Assembly (NCBI GenBank): GCA_038227045.1
Contig: JBBRQD010000025.1
Span: 1-57,569 of the forward strand
Direction: 5' to 3'
From: JANXLS01 sp038227045
Lineage (GTDB): Bacteria; Planctomycetota; SZUA-567; H5-PLA8
Length of the DNA stretch: 57,569 nt
This document shows, piece by piece, positions 36,075-44,634 of this stretch. Numbering within the stretch: the first letter of the stretch is position 1; each line of letters starts with the position of its first letter. The notes under the pieces are model-generated. The model did not search any database and was not told the DNA's origin. It worked only from the letters and a program-made list of their open reading frames with translations. A program made the translations under genes and the position numbers.

Positions 36075-36908
36075 TTACTTTTTGAGCGCGGCGATGGCAT
36101 TTCGGATCGAGCCGCGATGCGTTTTCAACGCGTTTAGTGCGGCGCGCAGTTCAACTCCGGTTTCTTCCACGACTATCAGAGCGGCACGTTCGTTGAGCTT
36201 TGCGCATTTGATCTGCATGTCAGCCATGCGATTGCCCTTGACCCGGCCCAGGCGCACCATGACGGCGGTCGAGATCATATTGAGAATCATCTTTTGCGCG
36301 GTTCCGGCTTTCATGCGCGTGGAACCGGCTACGACTTCGGGGCCGGTGTCGGCGACGATAGCGACTTCAACCAGGGGAATCAGCGCCGAATTGCGGTTGC
36401 AGGTGATGCAGGCGGTGAACGCGCCCCGTCGCGAGGCTTCTTGCAGAGCGGCTTGAACGAACGTCGCGCGCCCCGACGCGGACAGCCCCACGACGGCGTC
36501 GCCCGCGCCGATCCGGCGTCGAACGATCTCCGCCGCGCCGCGCGCGCTGTCGTCTTCCGCGCCTTCAATACTGCGCCGCAGCGCGCCGTAACCGCCCGCA
36601 ATAATGCCTTGCACCAGTTTCGGAGAGACGCCATAGGTCGGGGGAATTTCGCTCGCATCCAAGCAGCCCAGCCGTCCGCTCGTACCCGCGCCGACATAAA
36701 AAAGGCGGCCCTTATTTTTCAGCCGCGCGGCAATGGCCTCCACGGCTTTCGCGATCCGCGGAATTGTTTTGGAAACGGCACCGTGAACCGTGGCGTCTTC
36801 GCGATTGATCGCGCACAGCACGTCGCGCGTGGACATCGCATCCAATCGCGTCGTGCGCGGGTTGAAGCGCTCAGTGGACAAGCTTTGCAAATCGGTTTTT
36901 TTTACCAT
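36075..36908 (-). CDS. murQ: N-acetylmuramic acid 6-phosphate etherase
   Basis: The protein has 277 residues from the ATG at 36908; a TTG at 36923 with GGGGGAC nearby is an alternative. It is a SIS-domain protein with GAGTSGRLGCLDASEIPPTY at about 80-100 and SIEGAEDD near 125, which supply the catalytic Glu pair, then AGSTRMKAGTAQKMILNM. It cleaves the D-lactyl ether of MurNAc-6-phosphate to GlcNAc-6-phosphate and D-lactate during cell-wall recycling. It lies 27 bp after glycerate kinase in the same operon. Confidence 0.92.
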   Translation of the reverse strand: MVKKTDLQSLSTERFNPRTTRLDAMSTRDVLCAINREDATVHGAVSKTIPRIAKAVEAIAARLKNKGRLFYVGAGTSGRLGCLDASEIPPTYGVSPKLVQGIIAGGYGALRRSIEGAEDDSARGAAEIVRRRIGAGDAVVGLSASGRATFVQAALQEASRRGAFTACITCNRNSALIPLVEVAIVADTGPEVVAGSTRMKAGTAQKMILNMISTAVMVRLGRVKGNRMADMQIKCAKLNERAALIVVEETGVELRAALNALKTHRGSIRNAIAALKK

Positions 36909-36935
36909 CGATTTTTTCAACAAGTCCCCCGCGAA

Positions 36936-38078
36936 TTACCTCAACCACTCGGCCGCTTTTTCTCGCGCCATTGTTTCCAGCCACGCCGCGCCGTTACGTT
37001 TTGCTTCATCGACAGAGCCCGCGAAAGCGCTGAGCGATTCGATGCGCTTGAAGACTTTCAACAAATCGGATCGCCGCGTCTCATCAATGCCGCCGCCAAT
37101 CGCGACACACGGAACGCCGGCTTTCGCCGCGCGCGAGGCCACACCTGCACAGGCTTTGCCCATTAATGTCTGTTCGTCCAGATAGCCTTCGCCGGTCACG
37201 ACCAACGATGCGCATTCGAGCGTTTGATCGAAGGCGATGGCATCCAGGACCAATTCAATGCCGGGTTTGAGGGTTGCATTCAGAAATGCAAGACATCCCG
37301 CGCCCAGCCCGCCTGCCGCGCCCGCGCCAGGAACATCTTTTACGTCGCGCCCAAGATCGCGGCGGATGATTTCCGCGAAATGCGCGAGGGCCGCATCAAG
37401 GATTTCGACATCGGCGGGTGTTGCGCCTTTTTGAGGGCCGTAGATACTGCTCGCCCCGTTCGGGCCGCAGAGCGGATTGACGACATCGCAGGCGACGGTA
37501 AATCGCGACGCGGCAATTTTGGGATGAAACGACGACTTGTCGATGCGCGCCAAATTCTTCAGCGCCGCTCCGCCGGGCGGCAAGTCCTGGCCTCGTGACT
37601 CCAGCAACTTCGCGCCCAGCGCTAGCGCCATGCCCGCGCCGCCGTCATTGGTTGCGCTGCCGCCGATTCCCAACAAAATGTCGAGTTCGTCGCACCTTTC
37701 CAATGCCGCGCGGATTTGATCCCCCACGCCCAGCGTCGTGGCGATCTTGGGATCGCGTTGAGCGTCCGGCACCAGTGGCAGACCGCTCGATGCGGCCATT
37801 TCAATAATCGCGCGCGGCCGCTGGCCGCCATGAGCGATTGTCATGGCGAATCGCGCCGTGAGCGGCTTGCCCAATGGATCGCGGCAGGGCGCGTCGAAAA
37901 TTTGCGTATCCGGAATCTGGCTCGCCAGCGCGTCGACAAGTCCTTCGCCGCCGTCTGCCAGCGCGACGACTCGAACCTCAAACCCAGCCGCGGTCAAACC
38001 GCGAGCGAGAGCCTCGCCGGCCTCTCTCGACGACAGCGTCCCTTTGAAACTCGCGCACGCGACGACGATCTTCGTCAT
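36936..38078 (-). CDS. glxK: Glycerate kinase, GlxK/GarK family
   Basis: This 380-residue protein has the family blocks CASFKGTLSSREAGEALARG, DGGEGLVDAL, ILLGIGGSATNDGGAGMALA and GAGAAGGLGAGCLAFL. It phosphorylates glycerate with ATP in the cytoplasm; members of this family usually give 2-phosphoglycerate. Its start overlaps the upstream stop by 4 bp, and murQ follows. With the AEC carrier, the operon could handle small hydroxy-acids including lactate and glycerate. Confidence 0.92.
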   Translation of the reverse strand: MTKIVVACASFKGTLSSREAGEALARGLTAAGFEVRVVALADGGEGLVDALASQIPDTQIFDAPCRDPLGKPLTARFAMTIAHGGQRPRAIIEMAASSGLPLVPDAQRDPKIATTLGVGDQIRAALERCDELDILLGIGGSATNDGGAGMALALGAKLLESRGQDLPPGGAALKNLARIDKSSFHPKIAASRFTVACDVVNPLCGPNGASSIYGPQKGATPADVEILDAALAHFAEIIRRDLGRDVKDVPGAGAAGGLGAGCLAFLNATLKPGIELVLDAIAFDQTLECASLVVTGEGYLDEQTLMGKACAGVASRAAKAGVPCVAIGGGIDETRRSDLLKVFKRIESLSAFAGSVDEAKRNGAAWLETMAREKAAEWLR

Positions 38079-38602
38079 GCCTTGGCTTCCGCTTTTTGCC
38101 GCTTATGCAAACGGTAAACGTACGCGGCCCAACCGGCGAATCCGAACAGATGCCCCAGGGCAAGCGCCGTCAAATCGGGCCACAAGGCCTGCGGGGAAAC
38201 GGTGAAGTCGTGGTCCCAAATAGCGTGGCGCAGGCCGTCGTCTTCTTTTGATAAAAGGATTCCAAAAGCGATGAACGCCAGCGCGTTGAACGCCACGATA
38301 AACGCGACCATGGGCAGCAATCCGCCGGGCGGTCCTTCGGCTTTTTTTTGCGTCTCGCGCGACTCACGCAGACGCGCCGACTGTGCCGACTGTGCCGGCT
38401 TTGTCTGAGCCTGTGGTTGTGGGCGCGGGACGGTACGCTTCGAGTCCTCCGACGTCAAAAGCTCGATCTGCTCGCCGCCGAGGAAACGGAATTTTCGTCC
38501 GCAACAGGAGCAGCGCAAGATATCGCCGTTCATACGGTCCGCAAGATCAAAGACAACCTGTCCGCAAAAACAGGCACCGGAGTTGGGAGTGGTTACGGGC
38601 AT
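38075..38602 (-). CDS. Zinc-ribbon membrane protein
   Basis: The protein has 175 residues. Four cysteines in a C-F-C ... C-S-C-C pattern at the N-terminus (about residues 11-33) suggest a small metal-binding ribbon. A Gln/Arg-rich linker follows, then two transmembrane helices (about 95-118 and 142-165). It is the first gene of the glycerate kinase-murQ unit and overlaps glycerate kinase by 4 bp. The function is unknown. Confidence 0.65.
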   Translation of the reverse strand: MPVTTPNSGACFCGQVVFDLADRMNGDILRCSCCGRKFRFLGGEQIELLTSEDSKRTVPRPQPQAQTKPAQSAQSARLRESRETQKKAEGPPGGLLPMVAFIVAFNALAFIAFGILLSKEDDGLRHAIWDHDFTVSPQALWPDLTALALGHLFGFAGWAAYVYRLHKRQKAEAKA

Positions 38603-38818
38603 GAGCTGATCCGAATGGGTAGACGCGATGGGCGCGGTTTTGAAAATAGACAGTCGTTGCGAGGCGATTACATGAAAGGAATTTCGCTCAGGTGCACATT
38701 TTTCCCTCGCTATGTTTCCATATCCAATTCAAAATAGCTCCGCAGATTATCCCGCAACTCCAAGAGTTGTCAATTATGCTAAAGACTGCTTTTATGCCCG
38801 CATTCCCTAACTCGAAAT

Positions 38819-40291
38819 TCAAAGAACCGGCGCCGCCTCGTGAAATTTCGTAGCGGCCTGGAACGCCGCGGCGATCTTCAGCAAGCGCACTTCGTCGAAG
38901 ATTTCGCCCATGAGTTGCATGCCGATCGGCAGTCCCGCCGCAGTCTGTCCGCATGGGATCGAGATTCCCGGAACGGCTGCAAGATTTGCCGAGATCGTGA
39001 AAATGTCGGACAGGTACATTGACAGCGGGTCCGCTGACTTTTCACCGATTTTGAAGGCCGGCGTCGGCGACGTCGGCGACACGATGGCGTCGCATTTTTT
39101 GAACGCTTCGACGAAGTCATTGCGGATCAGCGAGCGGACTTTTTGTGCCTTCAAATAATACGCGTCGTAATAGCCGCTGGAGAGCACATACGTACCCAGC
39201 ATGATGCGGCGCTTCACTTCGGGGCCGAAGCCTTCGGCGCGAGACTTCGAATACAGATCCACTAGGCCCGTTTTCTCCAGAGTGCGGTGTCCATAGTGCA
39301 CGCCGTCGAAACGCGCGAGGTTCGAAGAAGCCTCCGCCGTCGCGACGATGTAGTACACGGCCACGGCGTGCTCGGTGTTGGGCAGAGACACGTCGACGAT
39401 CTCCGCGCCCAGCGCGCGATACGTTTCGATCGCGGCGCGAATCGCCTGATCCACGGCGGCGTCTGTTCCCGGAATGAAATATTCGCGCGGAATGCCGATG
39501 CGCACGCCTTTGAGACTGTCGGGCGCCTTCAAGTCGAACAACTCCGCTTCGACGGGATTGTTGGCGCTCGTCGCATCACGCTCGTCTTTTCCGGCCATGA
39601 CCGCAGTGATCAGAGCGGCGTCGGCGGCGGTGCGCGCGAAGGGTCCAATCTGATCCAGCGAGCTGGCGAAGGCAATCAATCCGTAGCGCGACACGCGCCC
39701 GTACGTCGGCTTGAAACCGGTGATGCCGCAGAGCGCAGCCGGCTGGCGGATCGATCCGCCCGTGTCCGAACCCAACGAGAGCGGAACGATGCGTGCCGCG
39801 ACCGCCGCGGCTGAGCCGCCCGACGAACCGCCTGGAACGCGTTCGAGATCCCAGGGATTGCGCGTCGTGAAGTACGCCGAATTCTCCGTCGAACTGCCCA
39901 TTGCGAATTCATCGAGATTCGTCTTGCCGATGGGGATGCCGCCCTCGTCGAGGATGCGCTGCACCGCCGTCCCCGTATAAGGAGGGATGTAGGTGTCGAG
40001 AATCTTCGACGAACAGGTCGTGCGCGTTCCTTCAACGCAGAGATTGTCCTTGAGGGCCACAGGCACGCCGGCGAGTTTCAAGGGCTTGCCCGCCGCCACG
40101 GCGGCATCGACGGCCTTTGCCGCCGCCTGAGCGCGGTCGTCGAGGATCGTCATGAACGCCTTGATCTTCGGGTCCAGCGCGTGCGCCAGCGTCAGCGCGG
40201 CGCCGGTGACTTCGCGCGCCGAAAAAGTTTTCGTCCGGACGCCTTCGGCGATCTGCCGGGCCGTCAGGCTTGCATAGTGCTTCGAATCCAA
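38819..40291 (-). CDS. gatA: Glutamyl-tRNA(Gln)/aspartyl-tRNA(Asn) amidotransferase subunit A
   Basis: The start is set at a TTG at 40291 because GGGAGG lies seven nt upstream; an ATG at 40306 would contain that site. The protein has 490 residues. The amidase triad is visible: Lys in VPVALKDNLCVEG, Ser in PGGSSGGSAAAVAA and the cis-Ser in LGSDTGGSIRQPA. With GatB and GatC it converts Glu-tRNA(Gln), or Asp-tRNA(Asn), by transamidation. gatB and gatC are not adjacent, so the complex is split across the genome. Confidence 0.93.
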   Translation of the reverse strand: MDSKHYASLTARQIAEGVRTKTFSAREVTGAALTLAHALDPKIKAFMTILDDRAQAAAKAVDAAVAAGKPLKLAGVPVALKDNLCVEGTRTTCSSKILDTYIPPYTGTAVQRILDEGGIPIGKTNLDEFAMGSSTENSAYFTTRNPWDLERVPGGSSGGSAAAVAARIVPLSLGSDTGGSIRQPAALCGITGFKPTYGRVSRYGLIAFASSLDQIGPFARTAADAALITAVMAGKDERDATSANNPVEAELFDLKAPDSLKGVRIGIPREYFIPGTDAAVDQAIRAAIETYRALGAEIVDVSLPNTEHAVAVYYIVATAEASSNLARFDGVHYGHRTLEKTGLVDLYSKSRAEGFGPEVKRRIMLGTYVLSSGYYDAYYLKAQKVRSLIRNDFVEAFKKCDAIVSPTSPTPAFKIGEKSADPLSMYLSDIFTISANLAAVPGISIPCGQTAAGLPIGMQLMGEIFDEVRLLKIAAAFQAATKFHEAAPVL

Positions 40292-40481
40292 TGATCGTCC
40301 TCCCATTAATTAGCGGCCAATATGGTACGGAAGGCGGCACAAAATCAAAATGAGAATTCAAAAATCAATCGATGAACGGAAAACGGCTGTCCATCGATGA
40401 AGATCGCATGGACGCAAAGCGACATAACATTTGCGCTATTGCGCGGATTGTATTTTGGCGTAGCATTGTATTCTTGTCTGC

Positions 40482-40500
40482 ACCGGCGGAAGTCGCCGGT
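40482..40500 (+). promoter_or_regulatory. Hairpin just upstream of the NagB-PIG-L start
   Basis: A perfect 7-bp stem ACCGGCG/CGCCGGT with a 5-nt loop ends 19 nt before the ATG at 40520, and just before the AGGGG ribosome-binding site. It could control translation or mark the 5' end of the transcript. Confidence 0.4.
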
Positions 40501-40519
40501 TCATTCAGGGGTTTGCGAA

Positions 40520-42874
40520 ATGCCAACTATGCCCGTTGCCGTGCCCACACTATCCGGTGTCGAATTGAAGGCGCTTGCGGGGTCGCCGTACGCCGCCGCG
40601 TATCCGTCCCACGAAAAAATTCCCACGCTGATCGTGAACAACTTTCCCGCGCTCGGGCGATTGGCCGCCATGCGGTTTATCGAATGGGCGCAGGAAAATC
40701 CCGGCGGCGCGATTTCGCTGCCCACGGGCAAAACGCCGGAACATTTCATCGCCTGGGTCGCGCGCATTTTGAAGAATTGGGACAGCAGCGAAACGCGCCA
40801 AATCCTGGAGCAAAACGGCGTCGATCCGTCGCGCGGCAAGCCCGACATGCGCAGCCTGAGTTTTGTGCAGATCGACGAATTCTATCCGATGCCTGCGGCG
40901 CAAAAGAACAGCTTCAATTACTATGTCAATAAATATTACATCGAGGGCTTCGGTTTGAATCCCGATAAGTGCCTGCTGATGGATGGCGGCCGCATCGGGC
41001 TGCTGGGCACGCAAAAGATCAAGGATGTCTGGCCGGACGACACCTGCGATCTGGCGTTGCGCACACGGCAGCCGCGCACTGCGCTCGAACGCATTCAACA
41101 GGATGCGCTGCACCGCGTCGATCAATGGTGCCAGGATTTTGAGGAGAAGGTGCGGCACTTGGGCGGCATCGGCTTTTTTCTCGGCGGCATCGGTCCCGAC
41201 GGCCACATCGGCTTCAATGTCCGCGGTTCGGACCACCATTCGACCACGCGCCTGACCGAAACGAACTACGAAACGCAGGCTGCCTCGGCGACGGACCTCG
41301 GCGGAATTGAAGTCGCGCGCAAGCGGCTGGTGATCACCATCGGATTGGGCACGATTGCATTCAATCCCAAAGTCACGGCGCTCATTATTGCCGCCGGCGA
41401 AGCCAAAGCGCCCATCGTGGCATCGTCCATTCAAAGCGACTCGAGCGTGTACTATCCCGCGTCGAGCCTTCAGGGCTTGCCCAACGCCCGCTTCTACCTG
41501 ACGCAGGGCGCGGCGAAAATGCTGGGCGCGCGGCGGCTCGTGTCTCTTGCCGCGATGCAGCAAGTTCCAGACGAGACGGTTGAACAGGCGCTCGTCGACG
41601 TGTCCATCCGCACACATCGCCGCCTCGCCGAACTCGTTTCGGCGGATATCGCCGGCGATCGGTTTGCCGAAGAAACGCTGCGCAAATACGGCGGATCGCT
41701 GAGTTCCGCGGCGAAGATGGTGCACGACCGCCTCGCGGCTAAAATCGAGGCCGGCGCGAAGAGCCGCACGAACACGCGTTTTCTCCACAGCGAACCGCAT
41801 CACGACGACATCATGCTCGGCTATCTGCCCGCTGTCGTCCGCAACATTCGCGACGCGAGCAACGAGCATTATTTCGCCACGCTGACCAGTGGTTTCACGG
41901 CTGTCACCAACAATTTTGCGCTGGAGCGGTTTCAGCGCGCGAACGCGTTTCTCGACTCCGCGCGCTTCGATGCGCTCAACAAAGAAGGACATTTTAAACC
42001 GCTCAATCCGCGCGCGCGCAACCGCGAACTCTGGCATTTTCTCGATGGCGTGGCCGCCAACGACCCGGACATGAAGCACGAAGCGGAGTCGTGCCGCGAC
42101 ATTCGCAATATTCTCGACACGTATAAAGAATCCGAACCGTCGGACGTGCGCACGCATCTCGTCGAACTCACGCAATATTTATTGGAGGCGTATCCAGGAC
42201 AAAAGGACACGGAGATCGTGCAGCGCCTCAAAGGCATGTTCCGTGAATGGGAAGCCGAGACGCTGTGGGGATACTTTGGCTGGCAATGCGAGCGGGTCTT
42301 TCATCTGCGCCTGGGTTTTTATTCCGGCGATATTTTCACCGAGGAGCCCACGCTCGAACGCGATGTGCCGCCTGTTGTCGAACTGCTCGAAAAGACGCAG
42401 CCGCATGTCGTCTCGGTGGCACTGGATCCGGAGGGCAGCGGACCGGACACGCACTATAAAGTCATGCAGGCCACCGCGGCGGGGTTGAAATTGGCGAAGA
42501 AACGAAACGACATCACGGTCTGGGGCTATCGCAACGTCTGGTTCCGCTACCATCCGTCGGAAGCCAACCTGTTTGTGCCGGTGTCGTTGAACATGCTGTC
42601 GATCATGGAATCGTCGTTTCACACGGCGTTCGCGTCGCAGACAAAGGCCTCGTTCCCAAGCTACGAACACCAGGGTCCGTTCTGTGAATTGGCGCAGAAG
42701 ATTCAAGTTTCGCAGTACGCGGCGCTGCGTACGTGTCTGGGCGAGGCATGGTTCTACGAGCATCCCAGCCCGCTGATTCGCGCCGCGCGGGGACTCGTAT
42801 TTCTCAAGGAAATGAAGCTCGAAGAATTCTATACGTTCTGCCGCGGGTTGCGGCAGAGCGCCGAGAATCGTTGA
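40520..42874 (+). CDS. nagB: Glucosamine-6-phosphate deaminase fused to PIG-L/LmbE domain
   Basis: The frame opens earlier, but the ATG at 40520 (AGGGG upstream) gives 784 residues. The N-terminal part is NagB-like: LPTGKTPEHF near 67, VQIDEFY near 116 and GGIGPDGHIGFN near 224, which carries the catalytic Asp/His. From about residue 415 it becomes a PIG-L/LmbE-type metal-dependent deacetylase with SEPHHDDIMLGY near 422; the His and Asp pair of the family HPDD site is kept, although the following Glu is Ile. Similar fusions occur in Bacteroidetes and planctomycetes. It would convert glucosamine-6-phosphate to fructose-6-phosphate, with the C-terminal domain possibly deacetylating the precursor. 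Confidence 0.85.
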   Translation: MPTMPVAVPTLSGVELKALAGSPYAAAYPSHEKIPTLIVNNFPALGRLAAMRFIEWAQENPGGAISLPTGKTPEHFIAWVARILKNWDSSETRQILEQNGVDPSRGKPDMRSLSFVQIDEFYPMPAAQKNSFNYYVNKYYIEGFGLNPDKCLLMDGGRIGLLGTQKIKDVWPDDTCDLALRTRQPRTALERIQQDALHRVDQWCQDFEEKVRHLGGIGFFLGGIGPDGHIGFNVRGSDHHSTTRLTETNYETQAASATDLGGIEVARKRLVITIGLGTIAFNPKVTALIIAAGEAKAPIVASSIQSDSSVYYPASSLQGLPNARFYLTQGAAKMLGARRLVSLAAMQQVPDETVEQALVDVSIRTHRRLAELVSADIAGDRFAEETLRKYGGSLSSAAKMVHDRLAAKIEAGAKSRTNTRFLHSEPHHDDIMLGYLPAVVRNIRDASNEHYFATLTSGFTAVTNNFALERFQRANAFLDSARFDALNKEGHFKPLNPRARNRELWHFLDGVAANDPDMKHEAESCRDIRNILDTYKESEPSDVRTHLVELTQYLLEAYPGQKDTEIVQRLKGMFREWEAETLWGYFGWQCERVFHLRLGFYSGDIFTEEPTLERDVPPVVELLEKTQPHVVSVALDPEGSGPDTHYKVMQATAAGLKLAKKRNDITVWGYRNVWFRYHPSEANLFVPVSLNMLSIMESSFHTAFASQTKASFPSYEHQGPFCELAQKIQVSQYAALRTCLGEAWFYEHPSPLIRAARGLVFLKEMKLEEFYTFCRGLRQSAENR

Positions 42875-42923
42875 CATCGGCGGAGGCTTGCGCATACGTT
42901 TGGGTTTATCGGCGGTCTACTTA

Positions 42924-43075
42924 ATCGCCGATGAACGCAAATTAACGCGGATTACCGCAGATAGGAATAGGGTTTGTTGAGAAATAGTGGCGCTGTGTTC
43001 GCGACTTTTTCGAATGGCGCCCCATCAATAATTATCTGCGGTATTTCGTGCTTATCCGCGCTCATCTGCGATTAA
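42924..43075. repeat. Word-palindrome, ACGCGGAT/ATCCGCG-type
   Basis: The left arm (42924-42962) and right arm (43033-43075) face each other around a 70-nt centre and are built from degenerate copies of the ACGCGGATTA word, the same family that flanks the 140-bp repeats. It fills the gap between the nagB fusion and the regulator. Confidence 0.75.
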
Positions 43076-43102
43076 GCAGGTGCTGGAATTGAGGGTGTGT
43101 GT

Positions 43103-44329
43103 ATGGCTCGATGGCGGCAAGTCGCTGTGGTGTTTCCGTTGCAGTTGGACCCGACACGAGAGGACGTGGGCTCGATGGAGGGGCAGAGCCTGGCGCAGCA
43201 TCAGTTTAAAACGATGTTCAGCAGCCAGGGCATTCTGCGCGGTGTTTGTCATTTTGCGCGCACGCACAACGAATGGAATCTGTGCTTTTCCGAGAACGAT
43301 CTGCATGGACTCAGCCGTTTCATCCGGCAAATGAAACCGGAAGGCATTGTGGCGCATGTGTCTTCGCCAGCGGTCAAGAAAATTCTCGCGCGTAGTGGCG
43401 CCAAAGTGGTCAATGTCTCCAGCTACATGCCCGATCCCGGCGTGCCCTCCGTGGTCGTGGACAATCTGGCCATCGGCCGGCTCGCCGCGGCTCATCTGCT
43501 CGAAAGCGGTTTTCGGCGCGCGGCGTTCGTGGGCTACCCAGGCGTGCGTTTTTCGGACTTAAGACTGGAAGGTTTCGCGCGCGAATTTCAAACGCTCGGA
43601 CAGACTCCGTTGTCCTATCCGCCGCCCGGCGTCAGCCGCAACGATTTCAAGTATACGGCCGAAAACAAGGAGCTTTGCCGCTGGTTGCGCGGGCTGGTAA
43701 AGCCCGTCGGAATATTCTGCTGCAACGACGGGCTGGCCTCGTGCATCGCAGACGCCTGCCGCGAAACGGGCATTCGCATCCCGGACGACGTCGCGCTGCT
43801 GGGCGCGGACAATTCGGAGATCGTCTGCGAATTGTGTCATCCGCCGCTGTCGAGCGTGCGCATTTCGCGCGAGCGCATTGGGTATCTTGCGGCGGAAATT
43901 CTGTATGCTTCGATGAAAGGACAGTCCGTTCCGAAGGAGCCTGTCCTATTCGCGCCCGATGGCATCGCAAAGCGGTTCTCGACGGACATTCTGGCAATTG
44001 AGGACGAGGATTTGGTGCTGGCGATGAAATTCATTCGCGAACATGCCGGCGCGGCGATCGGCGTTGAAGACGTTTTGCGCGAGGTTCCGATTTCGCGCCG
44101 GCTGCTGGAAAAGAAATTTCGCCAACTGCTGAACAAATCGCCGCTCGACGAAATCCAGCGCGCGCACCTCGAGCGCGCGAAACAGCTCTTGACCGACACC
44201 GACCAGAGTCTGTCGCAAGTTGCGAAATCATCGGGGTTTAATAGCGGCGAGCGACTTTCGGTGGTCTTCAAGCAAAAAGTGGCCATGCCGCCCGGCGAAT
44301 TCCGGCGGCGCTCACGGCTGAATAAATGA
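43103..44329 (+). CDS. LacI-type sensor / AraC-type regulator (XylR-like)
   Basis: The protein has 408 residues from the ATG at 43103, with GAGGG eight nt upstream. The first 300 residues are a periplasmic-binding-protein-like sensor (VVFPLQLDPTRE, VVVDNLAIGRLAAAHLLESG, CNDGLASCIADACRETGIRI). The C-terminal 100 residues are an AraC-type double helix-turn-helix (SRRLLEKKFRQLLNKSPLDE, LSQVAKSSGFNSGERLSVVF). This is the arrangement of XylR-type sugar regulators. It probably controls nearby sugar genes, most likely the nagB fusion just upstream; the inducer is unknown. Confidence 0.85.
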   Translation: MARWRQVAVVFPLQLDPTREDVGSMEGQSLAQHQFKTMFSSQGILRGVCHFARTHNEWNLCFSENDLHGLSRFIRQMKPEGIVAHVSSPAVKKILARSGAKVVNVSSYMPDPGVPSVVVDNLAIGRLAAAHLLESGFRRAAFVGYPGVRFSDLRLEGFAREFQTLGQTPLSYPPPGVSRNDFKYTAENKELCRWLRGLVKPVGIFCCNDGLASCIADACRETGIRIPDDVALLGADNSEIVCELCHPPLSSVRISRERIGYLAAEILYASMKGQSVPKEPVLFAPDGIAKRFSTDILAIEDEDLVLAMKFIREHAGAAIGVEDVLREVPISRRLLEKKFRQLLNKSPLDEIQRAHLERAKQLLTDTDQSLSQVAKSSGFNSGERLSVVFKQKVAMPPGEFRRRSRLNK

Positions 44330-44344
44330 CCGCGAAAACAAACA

Positions 44345-44620
44345 GCTTTTTTAACCGCGGATAACGCGGATAAACGCGGATGGGTTTTTGGATGAGACGG
44401 GTAGCACAGATGAAATAGCTATTGACCCGCGCATTTCTAAAGCATCATTCTCGCTTGCGGCGGGCGGCGTTGAACTTCGTTGGTCTCGCACGGCGTATCT
44501 TCCCAATACGCCTTTGCTCGACCGCCTCGTTGAACTTGCCCGGCGCGGCGCGATAATGACGCTTTAGAAACGCGCGGGCCAATAAAAGAAATTATCCGCG
44601 TCCATCCGCGTTTAAGTTGG
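44345..44620. repeat. ATCCGCG-word arms flanking repeat copy B
   Basis: The words CCGCGGATAACGCGGATAAA at 44350-44380 and the facing ATCCGCGTCCATCCGCG at 44595-44615 lie on either side of the second 140-bp repeat. They make an inverted frame around it; the arms are degenerate. The gap 44330-44634 holds no gene. Confidence 0.6.
44446..44585. repeat. 140-bp dispersed repeat, copy B
   Basis: It matches 1-140 at all but two positions, in the same orientation. The two changes are C to G in GTTCAAC/GTTGAAC and T to C near the end. The inner GGCGTAT/ATACGCC hairpin is unchanged. Confidence 0.9.
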
Positions 44621-44634
44621 AACGTTGAAATACG

